A stretch of DNA of 64,000 nt, from the NCBI GenBank assembly GCA_015039365.1, contig WION01000069.1:62001-126000 (forward strand), written 5' to 3'. The translations under genes and the position numbers were made by a program. The notes under the pieces are model-generated. The model did no database searches. It saw only the letters and a program-made list of their open reading frames with translations, and was not told where the DNA came from. The number at the start of each line of letters is the position of its first letter. Position 1 is the stretch's first letter. Origin of the DNA: Amanita rubescens (lineage: Eukaryota > Basidiomycota > Agaricomycetes > Agaricales > Amanitaceae). Shown piece after piece: positions 51,901-63,635 of the stretch.

Positions 51901-52674
51901 TAGTGTTTCAAAGTCTGGTTGCAACTTTTTAAAAAGACTGGCAACCGGACCGGACTGATAACGGTTGCAACTGGACTGCGGTTGCCAGTCTTGCCAAATC
52001 TGGGTCGGTCCAGTTGCCAGTTGCCTGTTTTGACCAGAAGTCAAAGACCAGTTGCAGACTGGTTGCAACTGGTCTTTTAACTCAATGATTGGAGAGGCCA
52101 GGGGGGTGGATGCAGACTGAAATGTTTGGATGTTGTTGGGCTAAAATTGGATTGGCATGCGAGAAAATATAAAAATACTCCGCCGATGGCAACACCACAA
52201 TGGGCGGAGCTTTTTTCTATTTTTATCTGCTGATAATGGTGTGACAATATGTGAGAAAAGCAGTGAAAATACTCCACCGATGACAATGCTGTGATTGGCG
52301 GAGTATTTTTACTATTTTTTACCAGTCTTTACATTATTGTGTGTGACAATACATGAGAAAAATGGTAGAAATCCTCCGCCAATGACAACACTGTGATTGG
52401 CGGAGTATTTTCACTATTTCTTTACTATTTTATATTATCATGTGTAACAATATGCAAGAAAAATATCAGTTGCAACCGGTCACCACCAGTTCTGGACCGG
52501 TCCAAATAAAGACCAGTCCTGAACTGGTTGCCATTTCACTCACAACCATTGGCAACTGGTCCATAGCGGTTTTGGTCCGGTTGCCTGAAATAGCAAAATT
52601 AAAAAGACCGGTCCAGGTCCGGTTGCACCAAAAATGATGCAAAAGACTGGACTGGACCGGACTTTTAAACACTA
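51901..52674. mobile_element. 774-bp hAT-type MITE with internal hairpin repeats
   Basis: Terminal repeats TAGTGTTT(C/A)AAAGTC at both ends and a perfect 8-bp duplication GATGTAAT (51893-51900 and 52675-52682). The subterminal arms are rich in ACCGGTC/GGTTGCAACTGG words. The centre has three ~95-100-bp units, each with a CTCCGCC...GGCGGAG hairpin (52178-52209, ~52272-52303, 52373-52405). It is inserted in the LTR of element D. Confidence 0.8.
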
Positions 52675-52855
52675 GATGTAATTCACCCGAAGCTACACTG
52701 AACCGGATATATTGGTTGTGTAGTAGGTAAAGTTACAATGATTATATAATATGTTGACGTGCATTTTGTATCACACGTGTCTCATTAAGTCACAGTCACT
52801 ATATACGTAGAATAATGTATGTACATGCATTGCTCAGTTATATACACCCGTTACA

Positions 52856-55800
52856 TTGTCGCTTCTCTGCATCCCAGATCCCAGAATACTTACAACAATC
52901 ATGGAAAGTGGCGACAGTCTTGCAGAGTGCTGTGTTGTTCGATGCGTTATCCAAGGTAATCGTGTTCAACTTGCGGCATCATCAGTAGCTGATGATCTTA
53001 TCATGATTCGTCGTTGCTTACCTTTGATTGTTCTGGTGTCCAAATCCCAACACGGTCACACAAAGCGACGAAGTGCCTCACCAAGTTCAAGCCAGAATGC
53101 TCGCCAGCAATCAATTTGAATCCAACAAGTTCCAATCGCATCTCCCATGTTCCATCTTTCACCTCGATCCAGTGGGCTGTCATCCCAAGGAACCCTTCCT
53201 TCATCGTATCTGCTGACCACCCGTCCGATGTCGTTGAAATTTTGCCTGGTGCTAACTACGACAACGTCATTATCAAGTTTTTCTGTGCACCGTTCATCTT
53301 ACCAGTATGTCATCTCTCGTCACTTTAACCCATCACTTTAACCCATTCAACAAACTGATTATGGATATATTTGTTAACATCAAATGTACTAGGTATATCC
53401 TTCTTCGTCACGTTTGGCTTCATTGAAACAAGCACATTGGAATAGGACATTGTTTGCGAGATCTAGGGACTAGAACATGGTGAATTGGATGGTATAATCT
53501 GTGAGTTCAGTTATTACCTGATCACCACAAGTTATCATCTTAGCAACGGAATCCAGGACAATCTCGTGGTCAAATTCTCACTGTTTTGCGCTTCCGAACA
53601 TTGTATTGATCTTCTTTTGTCCATTGCCGTTCACCTTCTTCTCCTCCTCCTTCATCTTCCTCCACAATGGTCATGGAATCGCATGGTGATTGACTTCAAT
53701 GCCACCTTCCTTACACATTTGTTGATATATTGTCCAGTGCTGGCGTATGTGTGCTCGGCAGGACAAGTTGCCGCCGACAAGAAAAGCCTTTCATATATCT
53801 TTTTTTGGTGATTCCTTCCTGAGTGACGGTGAGTAAAGTGATCATACTAGAATTTTCGAGCACTCACCTGCATTTGTTACACCACCTGCCCACCAAAACT
53901 TCCGATTTGTTTTTATTCGTGAATTTGACCACCTGTTAAGCCGGCTTAATTAGCCTAATTAGCCAGGGACACCGATTGAGTGTCCTGCTCTAATTAGCCA
54001 GCATTCTGGCTCTACATCACACTTTCAATAATTCTGATAATTATATAGAGAGATTTTGGTTAAGTTGTTTTTCCCACAACTAAAAATGAGGGTATTACCA
54101 TTTCTGGAAGGTGGGGGATATGTTTGCACATGTTATCACAACTCAGGAATAAGGGATAATTGCATTATTTGGTAAGATAGGCAGATTCCAAATAAGGTAA
54201 GCAATGTCAGGATACCTTTTTTGACAAGTGTGAGCATATTAAGAAGCTTGTTCCCATGGTTGTTTGGCAGTGTTTTTATGGGAAAATGATATGGGTATCA
54301 TCAGGCAACATTTCTTTTACAGATTTTGACAAGAGGGTTGTGATGGCAGGCAAGCATGTGATCCCATACAGTGTGGGGGTGTATGAGATGAGAGCAGGTG
54401 ACATGCCTATGTTAAAAATGCAAAAGCATTTAAAACCGTGTTTTGCAAATATCTTGTGTTTGGCCTTGTTTGGGAATATAATTCTTGTACCACCTTGATC
54501 ACATGATTTTTCCGGATTTTTCAAGATTTTTTGGCAGCCTTTCAAATTTTCAACACAAAGCATTTAAAACAGTATTTTGCAAATATCTTGAGTTTGGCAT
54601 TGTTTGGCATGTTCATTTCCACACCACTCTGATCACATGATTTTTCTGCATTTTTCACAATTTTTTCAATCTTTTTCCCACGGTCATACAGTACTAGTAG
54701 TATTACAAATGAGACTACAAAGACTACATTAAAAAGTGCGGATTCCAAATGGTCAAATTTGTAAAAAGGAAATTGTCCAGTGGCGGATTTCCAAAAATGG
54801 AAATAGCGCCCTTCGGACTTGCCATTTTGGGACATATCTGCTCACTGTTGCTGATGATGACCAGCAAGAAATGGCAATATCTCCCTTAATACTGAATGTT
54901 TTTGTGGTGCTTTTTTTGGAGCATATTCCTTATATGTATATGCACCTATCCACCATGTTAAAATGCAAAAAGAGTGAGTGGTTTCTGTCAGAATGCAACA
55001 TGTCTTGCTCACTGTTGACAACAGTGAGGAGCAACAAATGACAATATCTCCATCAATACTGGTTATTTCTGTGGCGCTTTTTTTGGTATGTCCCCATTAG
55101 GGATATAGGAAGGTGTTTGGCATGTCAGAATACAAATAGTATGTACCAATCATGCCACAAATGAAATTGGTGTGCTCACTGTCTGCCATGATGAGCAGCC
55201 ATATCTCCACCAAAACAAGATCTTTCTGTGGCGCTTTTTTTGATTTGGGATCACACATAACAAAGATAAACATTGGGAGGGTCACAACAGAGGATCCCTA
55301 GGCAAGATCAAGTGGAATGTCCCATTTATCCTGACATGTCAACTTGTCAGCCACTCTTTCTGTATCATGTTCAGACATTTATCATGAAACTGAAAGTTAC
55401 ACATTAATCAGCAGGGCAATCTCCTTCCAGACACCCTGAATGACACTCTGTTATCATAAGAAATCAAAATCCAAAACAGCGCCACAAAAAGATCTTGTTT
55501 TGGTGGAGATATGGCTGCTCATCATGGCAGACAGTGAGCACACCAATTTTATTTATGGCTGATTGGTACATACTATTTGCATTCTGACATTCCAAGTGCC
55601 TTCCTATATGCCTAATAGGGAAATACCAAAAAAAGCGCCACAGAAATAACCAGTATTGATGGAGATATTGTCATTTGTTGCTCCTCACTGTTGTCAACAG
55701 TGAGCAAGACATGTTGCATTCTGACAGAAACCACTCACTCTTTTTGCATTCTAACATGGTGGATAGGTGCACATACATATAAGGAATATGTTCCAAAAAA

Positions 55801-57257
55801 AGCGCCACAAAAACATTCAGTATTAAGGGAGATATTGCCATTTCTTGCTGGTCATCATCAGCAACAGTGAGCAGATATGTCCCAAAATGGCAAGTCCGAA
55901 GGGCGCTATTTCCATTTTTGGAAATCCGCCACTGGACAATTTCCTTTTTACAAATTTGACCATTTGGAATCCGCACTTTTTAATGTAGTCTTTGTAGTCT
56001 CATTTGTAATACTACTAGTACTATGTGACCGTGGGAAAAAGATTGAAAAAATTGTGAAAAATGCAGAAAAATCATGTGATCAGAGTGGTGTGGAAATGAA
56101 CATGCCAAACAATGCCAAACTCAAGATATTTGCAAAATACTGTTTTAAACGCTTTGTGTTGAAAATTTGAAAGGCTGCCAAAAAATCTTGAAAAATCTGG
56201 AAAAATCATGTGATCAAGGTGGTGCAAGAATTATATTCCCAAACAAGGCCAAACACAAGATATTTGCAAAATACTGTTTTAAATGCTTTTGCATTTTTAA
56301 CATAGGCATGTCACCTGCTCTCATCTCATACACCCCCACACTGTATGGGATCACATGCTTGCCTGCCATCACAACCCTCTTGTCAAAATCTGTAAAAGAA
56401 ATGTTGCCTGATGATACCCATATCATTTTCCCATAAAAACACTGCCAAACAACCATGGGAACAAGCTTCTTAATATGCTCACACTTGTCAAAAAAGGTAT
56501 CCTGACATTGCTTACCTTATTTGGAATCTGCCTATCTTACCAAATAATGCAATTATCCCTTATTCCTGAGTTGTGATAACATGTGCAAACATATCCCCCA
56601 CCTTCCAGAAATGGTAATACCCTCATTTTTAGTTGTGGGAAAAACAACTTAACCAAAATCTCTCTATATAATTATCAGAATTATTGAAAGTGACGTAGAG
56701 CCAGAATGCTGGCTAATTAGAGCAGGACACTCAATCGGTGTCCCTGGCTAATTAGGTGGATTAAGCCGGCTTAACAGGTGAATTTGACAGTCAACTTTTC
56801 CGAAAATATAAGCAGCAAGTCCTGCGTGGTGTCGTCCTTCTTAGCAAGAGTTTCGAGGGTTGCCATCGCAATGCCATCAACATCTTCAGACTCCTATGGT
56901 GTTTGTTCAGTAAGTACAACGTAACTATTATGAAATGTGAGGTACCTGATGATCTTCATCTGATTCTTCAAGGCCGCTAGCAATAGAAACCTCTTCTGCC
57001 ACTGGCTCTTCCTCATTCGATGTCAATGTCTTCTGGATCAATTGATCGCTTCCTCTGGTGCTTCACCTTCTTGTGGGACCGAGAATGCGTGGGATCTGTG
57101 CTCAAGTCTGAATCAGAGCCGCTATTGTCTGCAGCTTGTTTCATTCCGGCTGTGGCCCATCATGCTGGTTTCGAAGACTGTGCTTTCCGTGAAGGTGGTG
57201 CCTGCTGTTGTCTCGCATTGCCGCTCTTCGATTTAGAGTTGGATTTAGTCATCACTG
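52856..57257 (-). pseudogene. hAT-superfamily transposase, broken
   Basis: Minus-strand gene, interrupted by the foldback element at 53930-56780 and cut at its 3' side by element D. A Lys/Ser-rich N-terminus starts near 57257 (MTKSNSKSKSGNARQQQ). SGLEESDEDHQ, DLLLIFSEKLTVKF and VLVGRWCNKC follow across the foldback site. Next come a zinc-finger-like segment CRAHIRQHWTIYQQMCKEGG (~53750-53690), HNQFVEWVK, and the RNase H-like core: KISTTSDGWSADT and GFLGMTAHWIEVKDG (~53240-53150), GEHSGLNLVRHF, then TLDNASNNTALCKTV (~52930-52890). The order is typical of basidiomycete hAT transposases. Several in-frame stops and the missing dimerisation end show it is dead. Confidence 0.7.
53930..56780. mobile_element. 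2.85-kb foldback DNA element with ~1.3-kb inverted arms
   Basis: Both ends read CACCTGTTAAGCCGGCTTAA. An 8-bp duplication AATTTGAC flanks it (53922-53929 and 56781-56788). The arms 53930-~55245 and ~55465-56780 are near-perfect inverted copies with ~220 bp between them. Mirror-image ORFs in the arms have no recognisable domain. It lies inside the hAT transposase gene, and removing it rejoins an open frame there. Superfamily unassigned; the 8-bp duplication would suit hAT. Confidence 0.8.
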
Positions 57258-57412
57258 CAGGACAATGTGGCACAACCAATTTCGCTACTATTTGTAGTAG
57301 CCTTGTTTGGTTTGATGTGTATTTAGGCTCAGCTGTGAATTTGATTCCATTGAGACTCCGTCATACTGAGTTAGCAGTAGCTTTTTTTCCGTTGAAGGAC
57401 TGCTCAATGTGA

Positions 57413-57534
57413 GACCGACGACCACTCAATTAGGCAGGTACCTCAGACCGAAACTGGGTCCGGCTTGATTTTGGTTACAGTCTGGTCTAATTTTGGTCTT
57501 TTTCGGTCCTAATGGACCGGACTTTAAAACACTA
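57413..57534. mobile_element. end fragment of a hAT-type MITE
   Basis: Ends CCGGACTTTAAAACACTA, matching the right end of the MITE at 51901-52674, and holds the same GGTCC/ACCGGA words. No left end was found, so it is truncated. Confidence 0.5.
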
Positions 57535-57549
57535 AACATACACTCACTC

Positions 57550-57682
57550 TGCTGAGGTAGCATTTCAATTCATCCGCGCTCTAGGTCCATTCATCTTCAC
57601 CTCACCTCCCTTTTTTGCAGCCTTACCTTTCACCTTAACAGTATGGTCCTTCTTCAATCTTTCCATGCCTGTTGATGCAGAC
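57550..57682 (-). pseudogene. exon fragment of a Lys-rich protein, interrupted by element C
   Basis: The minus strand reads MERLKKDHTVKVKGKAAKKG and EVKMNGPRARMN. On the far side of element C (63900-63851, minus) the frame FNDLQKLKALDSEVS is continuous with it once the insertion and one CAGAC copy are ignored. Element C therefore landed inside a coding exon. The gene family is not recognised. Confidence 0.4.
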
Positions 57683-57896
57683 TGTAACAGGTAGCCCATT
57701 ACCGTGCTCGATCTCTCTCCATCTTGTATATATTCCTAGTTACCATATATAGTATTCATGACTGATGTGATGTGCGACCTATAGAGGGCATCACCAACAT
57801 GTACAAACAACTTTACTCTCTACTCGATACATGAACAATACTACTTGATTCAGTGTACTTCAAGTGGCAAGACTTTATCATGGTACACCTGTGACA
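57683..57896 (+). repeat. 5' LTR of element C
   Basis: 214 bp. It starts TGTAACAGGTAGCCCATTAC; the hairpin GTAACGGG/CCCGTTAC of the 3' LTR is weakened here by two CpG-type changes. Confidence 0.85.
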
Positions 57897-57911
57897 CTTT
57901 TTTACACTTTC
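57897..57911 (+). other. element C primer-site region
   Basis: CTTTTTTACACTTTC directly follows the LTR. TACACT is complementary to AGTGTA inside the LTR (57852-57857). Confidence 0.5.
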
Positions 57912-57962
57912 AAGAGAGTGTATCGAGGCATAGCCTCAAAATCCCAATAAGGAAATCTCGAC

Positions 57963-60900
57963 ATGCCTATTCAGGCTGAGTCTCGAAATCCGAGACTCGT
58001 TTTGCAACTAGGAGCACCCCGAGGCTCCTATAACACCAAAGACCCCCCAGAGCTTGGTTCCCGAGGGACCCCAGGCTCCCAAGAGGCTCTCCCGAGCTTC
58101 TCAAACTTCTTAGAGCACTTCTACCTGGAGGCTCTATTTCATTACTTAAATGGACGAGAGACCCTGAAACGGGAGCTCTCCATCTTTCACGTGGCTCAAC
58201 CGAGAGTCATGGAGATGGCTCAGCATGAGCCCAATCCTGTGGTACAGTGCTGCATGATGCAGGCCGATCACAACCAGCTTGTAGCCTTTTACAAGGGAGA
58301 ACTAAGCTCTCTGAAATGAGAGCTTTATACTCAATACGAATGGAAGTACAATGACTTCCGTCATAAGCAATTACTACTTGAGGTCGAACGTGAGGCTAAA
58401 CACACACGAAGCAAGGCCTCAACAAGGCCATCTATTGAAAGTGCGACATTAAAGCCCATGCGCATGCCCATCCTCCTAAGCCCTGCACGGACGGTTCCCC
58501 GAGAAAGAATCCGCCCAGGAGCATCTCTCAATGATGGCCAGTCCGAGAGTCTCAAATCCCGAGACTCAGATTCCCCAAGAACGAGTGCAACTGTCTCGTT
58601 CTGAGGTCATTCCGAGCTCTGCGGAGCCGGACCCTGTCCCTGCACCTCAAGGACTCAAGACGAGCCCTCCGAGTGTTGCCTGCAAGCCTTCTCCGGTTTG
58701 TAATTCCACAACCAAAGGACCTAGGCCCCTTAATTCAGCCTATGAGACAGGTCTAGTGTCCATTTCCCGGTCTTCGCCTCACCCCAGTGTGCACATAAAG
58801 CTGTTAGAGCAGTTGGCTACAGCCATTCTAAGTAGAGAACCTCCAAAGGGAAGTTCTCTAATGGGTATTACACCCTCCACCCGAGTCGTCTCGGTTCCCT
58901 CTTCTAAATGCGGGAGCACTCGCATGCCCAGGAAACCGCCTGATAAGAAAGTTGAAGTTAGCTTGGAAAAATGAACGAGTGCATTTAGACACTCACCTGT
59001 TCATAAAGCAGCCCCCACGCTGCTGAAATCCTTGCCCGACTCCTATATACGGGTCCCGACCGCTTCTTCTTCCAAAGACGAGGCTTCTCTGCCTTCACGG
59101 GCAAATTCAACACTGCACACATCAAATATTGCCAAAACGCGTCGGGTAGTGAGCAAGACGGCTCACCATAATAAGATAGAGACTCCTTTGAGAGTCTCCC
59201 GAGAGTTCTCTTCGCCGTGGTCTGGTAAAACACCATGTGCGAGTGGTCTAGAACGCGTCAATGCATGTTCTAATGCGGATGCAGTACCTGCCGGGCAAGC
59301 TTCAATTATTTCTTCTTCTGAGGTGGAGGAGAGATGGCCGGTTCCTTATGCCGTCGTCAACAGAATAATGGGAAAGAACAGAAAGACGCACTCACCACTT
59401 AACAATGCAGTTCTCTCACTGCGTAATCCCTTGCCGCCTGTCCCCAAGACAGCTCCGCGCCGTCTTCTCTGTCTTCCCTGTCTTCCCGAGCGAATCTGAA
59501 GTCCTGTGCATCAAACGTCATTAGTACGCATCAAGTAGCAAAAACAGCGACTCACTTGAACCCCAAAGCTCGGGCTTCATCTCGAGTCTCCCATTCTCTC
59601 GCTTTGCCACTGCTTGATAAATTGCTGCACCTGGTGATCTCGGTACAACATACTCCTAGTGTCATAAGTCCCAAAGCCACAGTGAGCTTGAACGCCCATC
59701 TGAAGGTCGAGACTTGTTCGAGAGTCTCACTTGAAGCCACTACTCCGTGATTTGGAAAAATACCTTCCGCAGGCAATATAGAACGCTCTGATGAGCATTC
59801 TAATGTGAATATAGGGCCTGCTGTTGAGCAAGCCCTAACTTCTCTCTTGGCTGAGGTGGGGGAGAGACGACGAGTCACTGACACCATCGTCAGTATACAT
59901 AACGGAGAAAAGGAAGATGCATACTCACCTAATCCCTTGACAACCTCCACAATGCAAGCTTCCACTCCGTCCGTCCCTCCTACGTGTGCAGTACCCCTTT
60001 GTCAACCTCCGGATGACTCAACACCACCTAATAAGGTGATATCTGGTTGACACGATGCGAATGTCATCAACAAGGCTTCGGGAATACATAACCTGCACTC
60101 ACCAAGTTTCGAGACCGCTCGGAAGCGGTCTAACCATTCCAACAATCCCTTTTCTATTGAAGGGGAAGGGCAGCTCACGAGAGCTGCTGCTTATATTCAA
60201 GCGCGTTCTAAACGTCGTTCTTCAGCATTTGATGAGTTCCCTCATGGTCATAGTTCCAAGGTGCCGCCTGACAAGCCATCGGAGTTCAAATAGATGTCGT
60301 CAATAGAGAAACAAAGGCAAGCGTAACACGTACCTCGCCTTTTCATCATCCCGAGAGCCCAAAGCTCTCCTGCCCATTGTTGGAAACAACTCCTGAGTTA
60401 CCGGCCTCAGCTTTTGTTACTCCAGTCGTGGATAGCAATGAAATGAAGGCACGACAGTTTAAAATGACTGTCAAGACTGATAGATGCTCTCCAAGTGAGC
60501 ATCTAGAGACTGGGCATTCGGTCTCAAAAGGGCCGGCTATTCCGACGCTAACAAAAGCTTCGAGACTTGTTTGCGAGAGTCTCGTGAGTGGCTGGAATGT
60601 CATTCAGGACGGTGTCGTATGTTTTGCTGTCCTACAAGAAACTTCGGCAGCAGACAAAGCTGCTGATGTGCTTCAACAACCTAATGAGGTGATAACTCCA
60701 CTTCAAGAGCTGAATATCTTCAGCAATGACGATATAAGCGTGCGCTCACGCTTACCTACTTCCTTGATGACCCCCATATCACCAATGGGCTCATCTGCCT
60801 GCTGTCTACAGGCTCCTTCTCCTCGACGGCCAGGTCTTGTGCCTGGTGAAATGTTGCCAAAGTGTCCCAAAGACAGAGACTTTGAACAACGTCTTCACGA

Positions 60901-61980
60901 TGTCGTTAGTAGGGGAGGGATGGTGAGCCCAAATACGCGCTCACCTGAGTCCACGACAGAGAGTTCTATGCTCTCTCATCCACAATACAAGCTCGCATCG
61001 TATCAGCACAATAGAGCTGTCGAAGTTGTTCCAATACAGCTTGAGACTCCGAGAGCCAATTTGCCCCCTACAGAGTATTTGGAGCCCGTTTCAATGCTTG
61101 CTAGACCTACGTGTGACACGTATAAAGATGGGTCTAGGGAATGTTGTTCCGTACAGCCCGATGAGTCTGTAAAGACTGTTAGATGTTCATTCGAACATCT
61201 AGAGACCGCGGAAGTCTTGATAGAGGTTGAACAGCCTCTAGACTCCACCAAACGACAGCCAGAGCTATTGGTTGTCAGTAAAACAGAAACAAGTGCACGT
61301 CTGCACTCACCTATTCCCTCAATGGCCCTCACGCCATTTGCTCTCTCGCCTGCCATCCTGTCGCAGGCTGATTCCTGAATATGAGGCTTGACCAGCTAGA
61401 CTTGAGGCCCCCGGACGACGGAGGCTCTCGACAGTATCTGTATGGTGCCGTTAACATGAAGTTCGCCTCAGGTGAAGTTGTACAACACTCACCGGAGTGT
61501 TGGGTGGCTTGTAGACCACCTATTCCCAAGCCCGTTTCTCCTCAGGCTTATTCCTGCCATGTTCAGAACGTTGAGCGTCGGCAGTGGGCTCGTCGTGAAC
61601 CACCAAACGTTGCAGTTGCATCTAAATGACATAACCACAGTGTCGTTAGTATGGAATTCAAATCGAGTGCCTTAAAGCACTTACCGTTGGCTCAGGCAGT
61701 CACTGTACTGCATAACCCACATGCAGATTCGCTGCAGACATCGAACTTTCGCTGTCCGAGTCTTGAGCTCATTCAGCGGGTTCTTAAGCCGCCTAATTGG
61801 GCAGCTTATGGGCAGCTTCTATGCGAAGCCGTCAATACTCTGAATGAAGGGGTGGGCTCCGTCACATACCTTGGCTGGAACACGACGACACCTTGTCGTC
61901 CTCCATATGTTCCTCGTCTCCGCGGTCCTTGCCTCTTACTGCAGGTTGTGGACGCTGGATGTCGCCTTGTCCCCGTTTGA
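57963..61980 (+). pseudogene. broken homologue of the element B giant ORF
   Basis: Open fragments lie at 57963-58319 (starts MPIQAESRNPRLVLQLG, cf. ESRNPRLNPPG in B), 58531-58974, 59032-59499, 59805-60050, 60377-61378 and 61651-61980, in changing frames. 58531-58974 aligns clearly with B: PETQIPQERVQLSRSE and LVSISRSSPHPSVHIK match PETRNMPEQVQMTRSE and LSISRPSLSSSIHVK. The fragments keep the Ser/Pro/Arg-rich character. Function unknown. Confidence 0.55.
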
Positions 61981-62694
61981 TTGAAGCTGTCTTTGGACAG
62001 CATAGATAGTCAGCTTCCGGGTCGACTAACATGTAAATCATGAACTAGAATTATACTTGAGTCACTATATGACTCACTTAATCATTATTAATGCTAGACA
62101 AAGCTCGATTGAGCCCCATCTATAAGTTACCACATACTCCTCTCTTTTAGAGGGGAAAAGACTCGTGGCGAGTCGTGGCGATTCGTCAGGGGTCCTAGCA
62201 TGGGTAGAGCTTCAGCAGGCTCCCCAACACAAACCAATTCGAGAGCTCACCTGAGAACTCTCTAGACTTGGCATGAATGCTAAGTCTAACCTGCGAACGA
62301 CTGTTAGCCTAGTTCACAATACTTCAGGCCCTTTCAAGTCCTCCTTAGACATATGGATGGCTGGTCCAGTCAAAAGGAACGCACCTGGATGACATGGCTC
62401 GATTACTAGGCCACATTGGGGTTCTGGAAGAATTGGGCTTACAATTTGACACCTCCCATTGAAAATGATTTTCATTCTTATGATTTAAATGAATCAGCTG
62501 AACAATCATTTGGCCTATGGCTTTGGCTGCTAGACGATACAAGTCCAGGCTGAACTGACTTCCGGTCCAGCCCACGAATTAGCCTTTAGGACTTGTTGAA
62601 GTCCTCATTAGACGCAACGTTGGCCGGGCCAGTTGATGTTATGTGTCTATATACGCCGTTAGTGAACGCTAAGACGCATAACTGAAGGACTTAC
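58940..62694 (-). other. ladder of antisense spliceosomal-intron-like segments in element C
   Basis: On the minus strand, opposite to LTR transcription, at least nine segments have good donor, branch and acceptor: 58940-58996, 59345-59395, 59504-59555, 59878-59928, 60893-60944, 61265-61310, 61438-61492, 61622-61684 and 62647-62694. Clear examples are 59504-59555 (GTGAGT, GTACTAATGAC, TGCACAG), 59878-59928 (GTGAGTATGC, TACTGACG, GTGTCAG) and 62647-62694 (GTAAGT, CACTAACGG, TATATAG). Lengths are 46-63 nt. Confidence 0.6.
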
Positions 62695-63635
62695 CGATCC
62701 TGAGCTCAAATTCTACCTTCTTTCCTAAAAGAGGGGAAGGGACTGGCCACGCATCGCGTTACTTCGATCCGATTTCAATCTAGCTGAGAGTCCAAAGACT
62801 CTCCATCCCTAGATGGCTCTTCGAGTCATTTATCTTCAATTGAGTCTTGCATTGGGTCATCCAAGTACGACTGCATCCATAGGACGTGGTTAACAGATGC
62901 GCAGGAAATGATACAGAAGGAAAATGTACCCTCAACCAGAGGATATCACCCTCACCTTTCCTTCCTGCTCGCTCATGCTCCTCCTCTGTCGATAAATTGA
63001 ACAGGCCGCTCAAGTCAAGCCTGTCTCCCATGTCAATCTATGCGGACGTGGAACCTTTCCCGCCAGAGCTCTGAGCTTAAGCCGCCTAAATCGGTAGCTT
63101 ATCAGTGGTCTCTATTACACAAGACCATCAACAATCTCACTAGAGCGCGCTGGACTTACACGCTCTAAATTCAGCCAGTCACACCATGTGATGGCCTTCC
63201 ATACTAGGAAGGAACGTCGAAATTCGATGCGCGCCTCATGTCTAATGTTCTACTGGCTGTAGAACTTCACGAACACCTTCGTAGATGTTCGCTTTTATGG
63301 TGGATAGACTCATATGTTTATCCCCCAGCTTATTCTTAGAGAATTTCAAATTTTACTTTGGTGAAAATGATGAATTCTCTACTGTACTGCATTAAATGTA
63401 GTTCTGCACAAGATATGCTTCTCTCTACATATAGCCAGTGACTTTGACTAGTGGGGGAGGGGTTGGGGATCATGTTAGACTACCCCATGCATTTTGTTTT
63501 CGATCTTGAAGACATTTACACAGCTGCCTTAGATGAAAAACTCACTCAGCCTCGAGTCCAGTTCTTCTTCTATCTGAAGAGATTTCCTTTTCAATGTGTA
63601 GATTGGGCTCTTGGGTTCAATCTAGTAGGGGAGAG
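61981..63635 (+). other. element C 3' region
   Basis: No intact ORF. A DNA match to the small 3' ORF of element B lies at ~63190-63400 (GTAGATGTTCGCTTTTATGG). Hairpins continue, and the polypurine tract is at 63625-63635. Confidence 0.45.

Larger units (their letters stand above)
42520..52855 (-). mobile_element. LTR element D, truncated, with three nested insertions
   Basis: Its 5' LTR spans 42707-52855 but is only ~255 bp once the inserted hAT MITE (42718-51821, itself holding copia) and a second MITE (51901-52674) are removed. The LTR begins (minus sense) TGTAACGGGTG and ends ...GGTTGTTACA, with the hairpin AACAACC/GGTTGTT at its edge. Inside it come the primer-site word CTTTTTTACACT (42706 downward), a GGCAAAGCC hairpin, and a 27-codon start (MSFRHPPKKGVGRN, ATG at 42619). 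The rest of the element is missing. The donor-like GTGAGG at ~42556 on the plus strand matches the antisense intron pattern of B and C. Confidence 0.6.

Noticed and set aside
54256..56456. Mirror pairs of ORFs of about 80-100 codons on opposite strands
   Set aside because: They are the two inverted arms of the foldback element; no domain, no intron structure.
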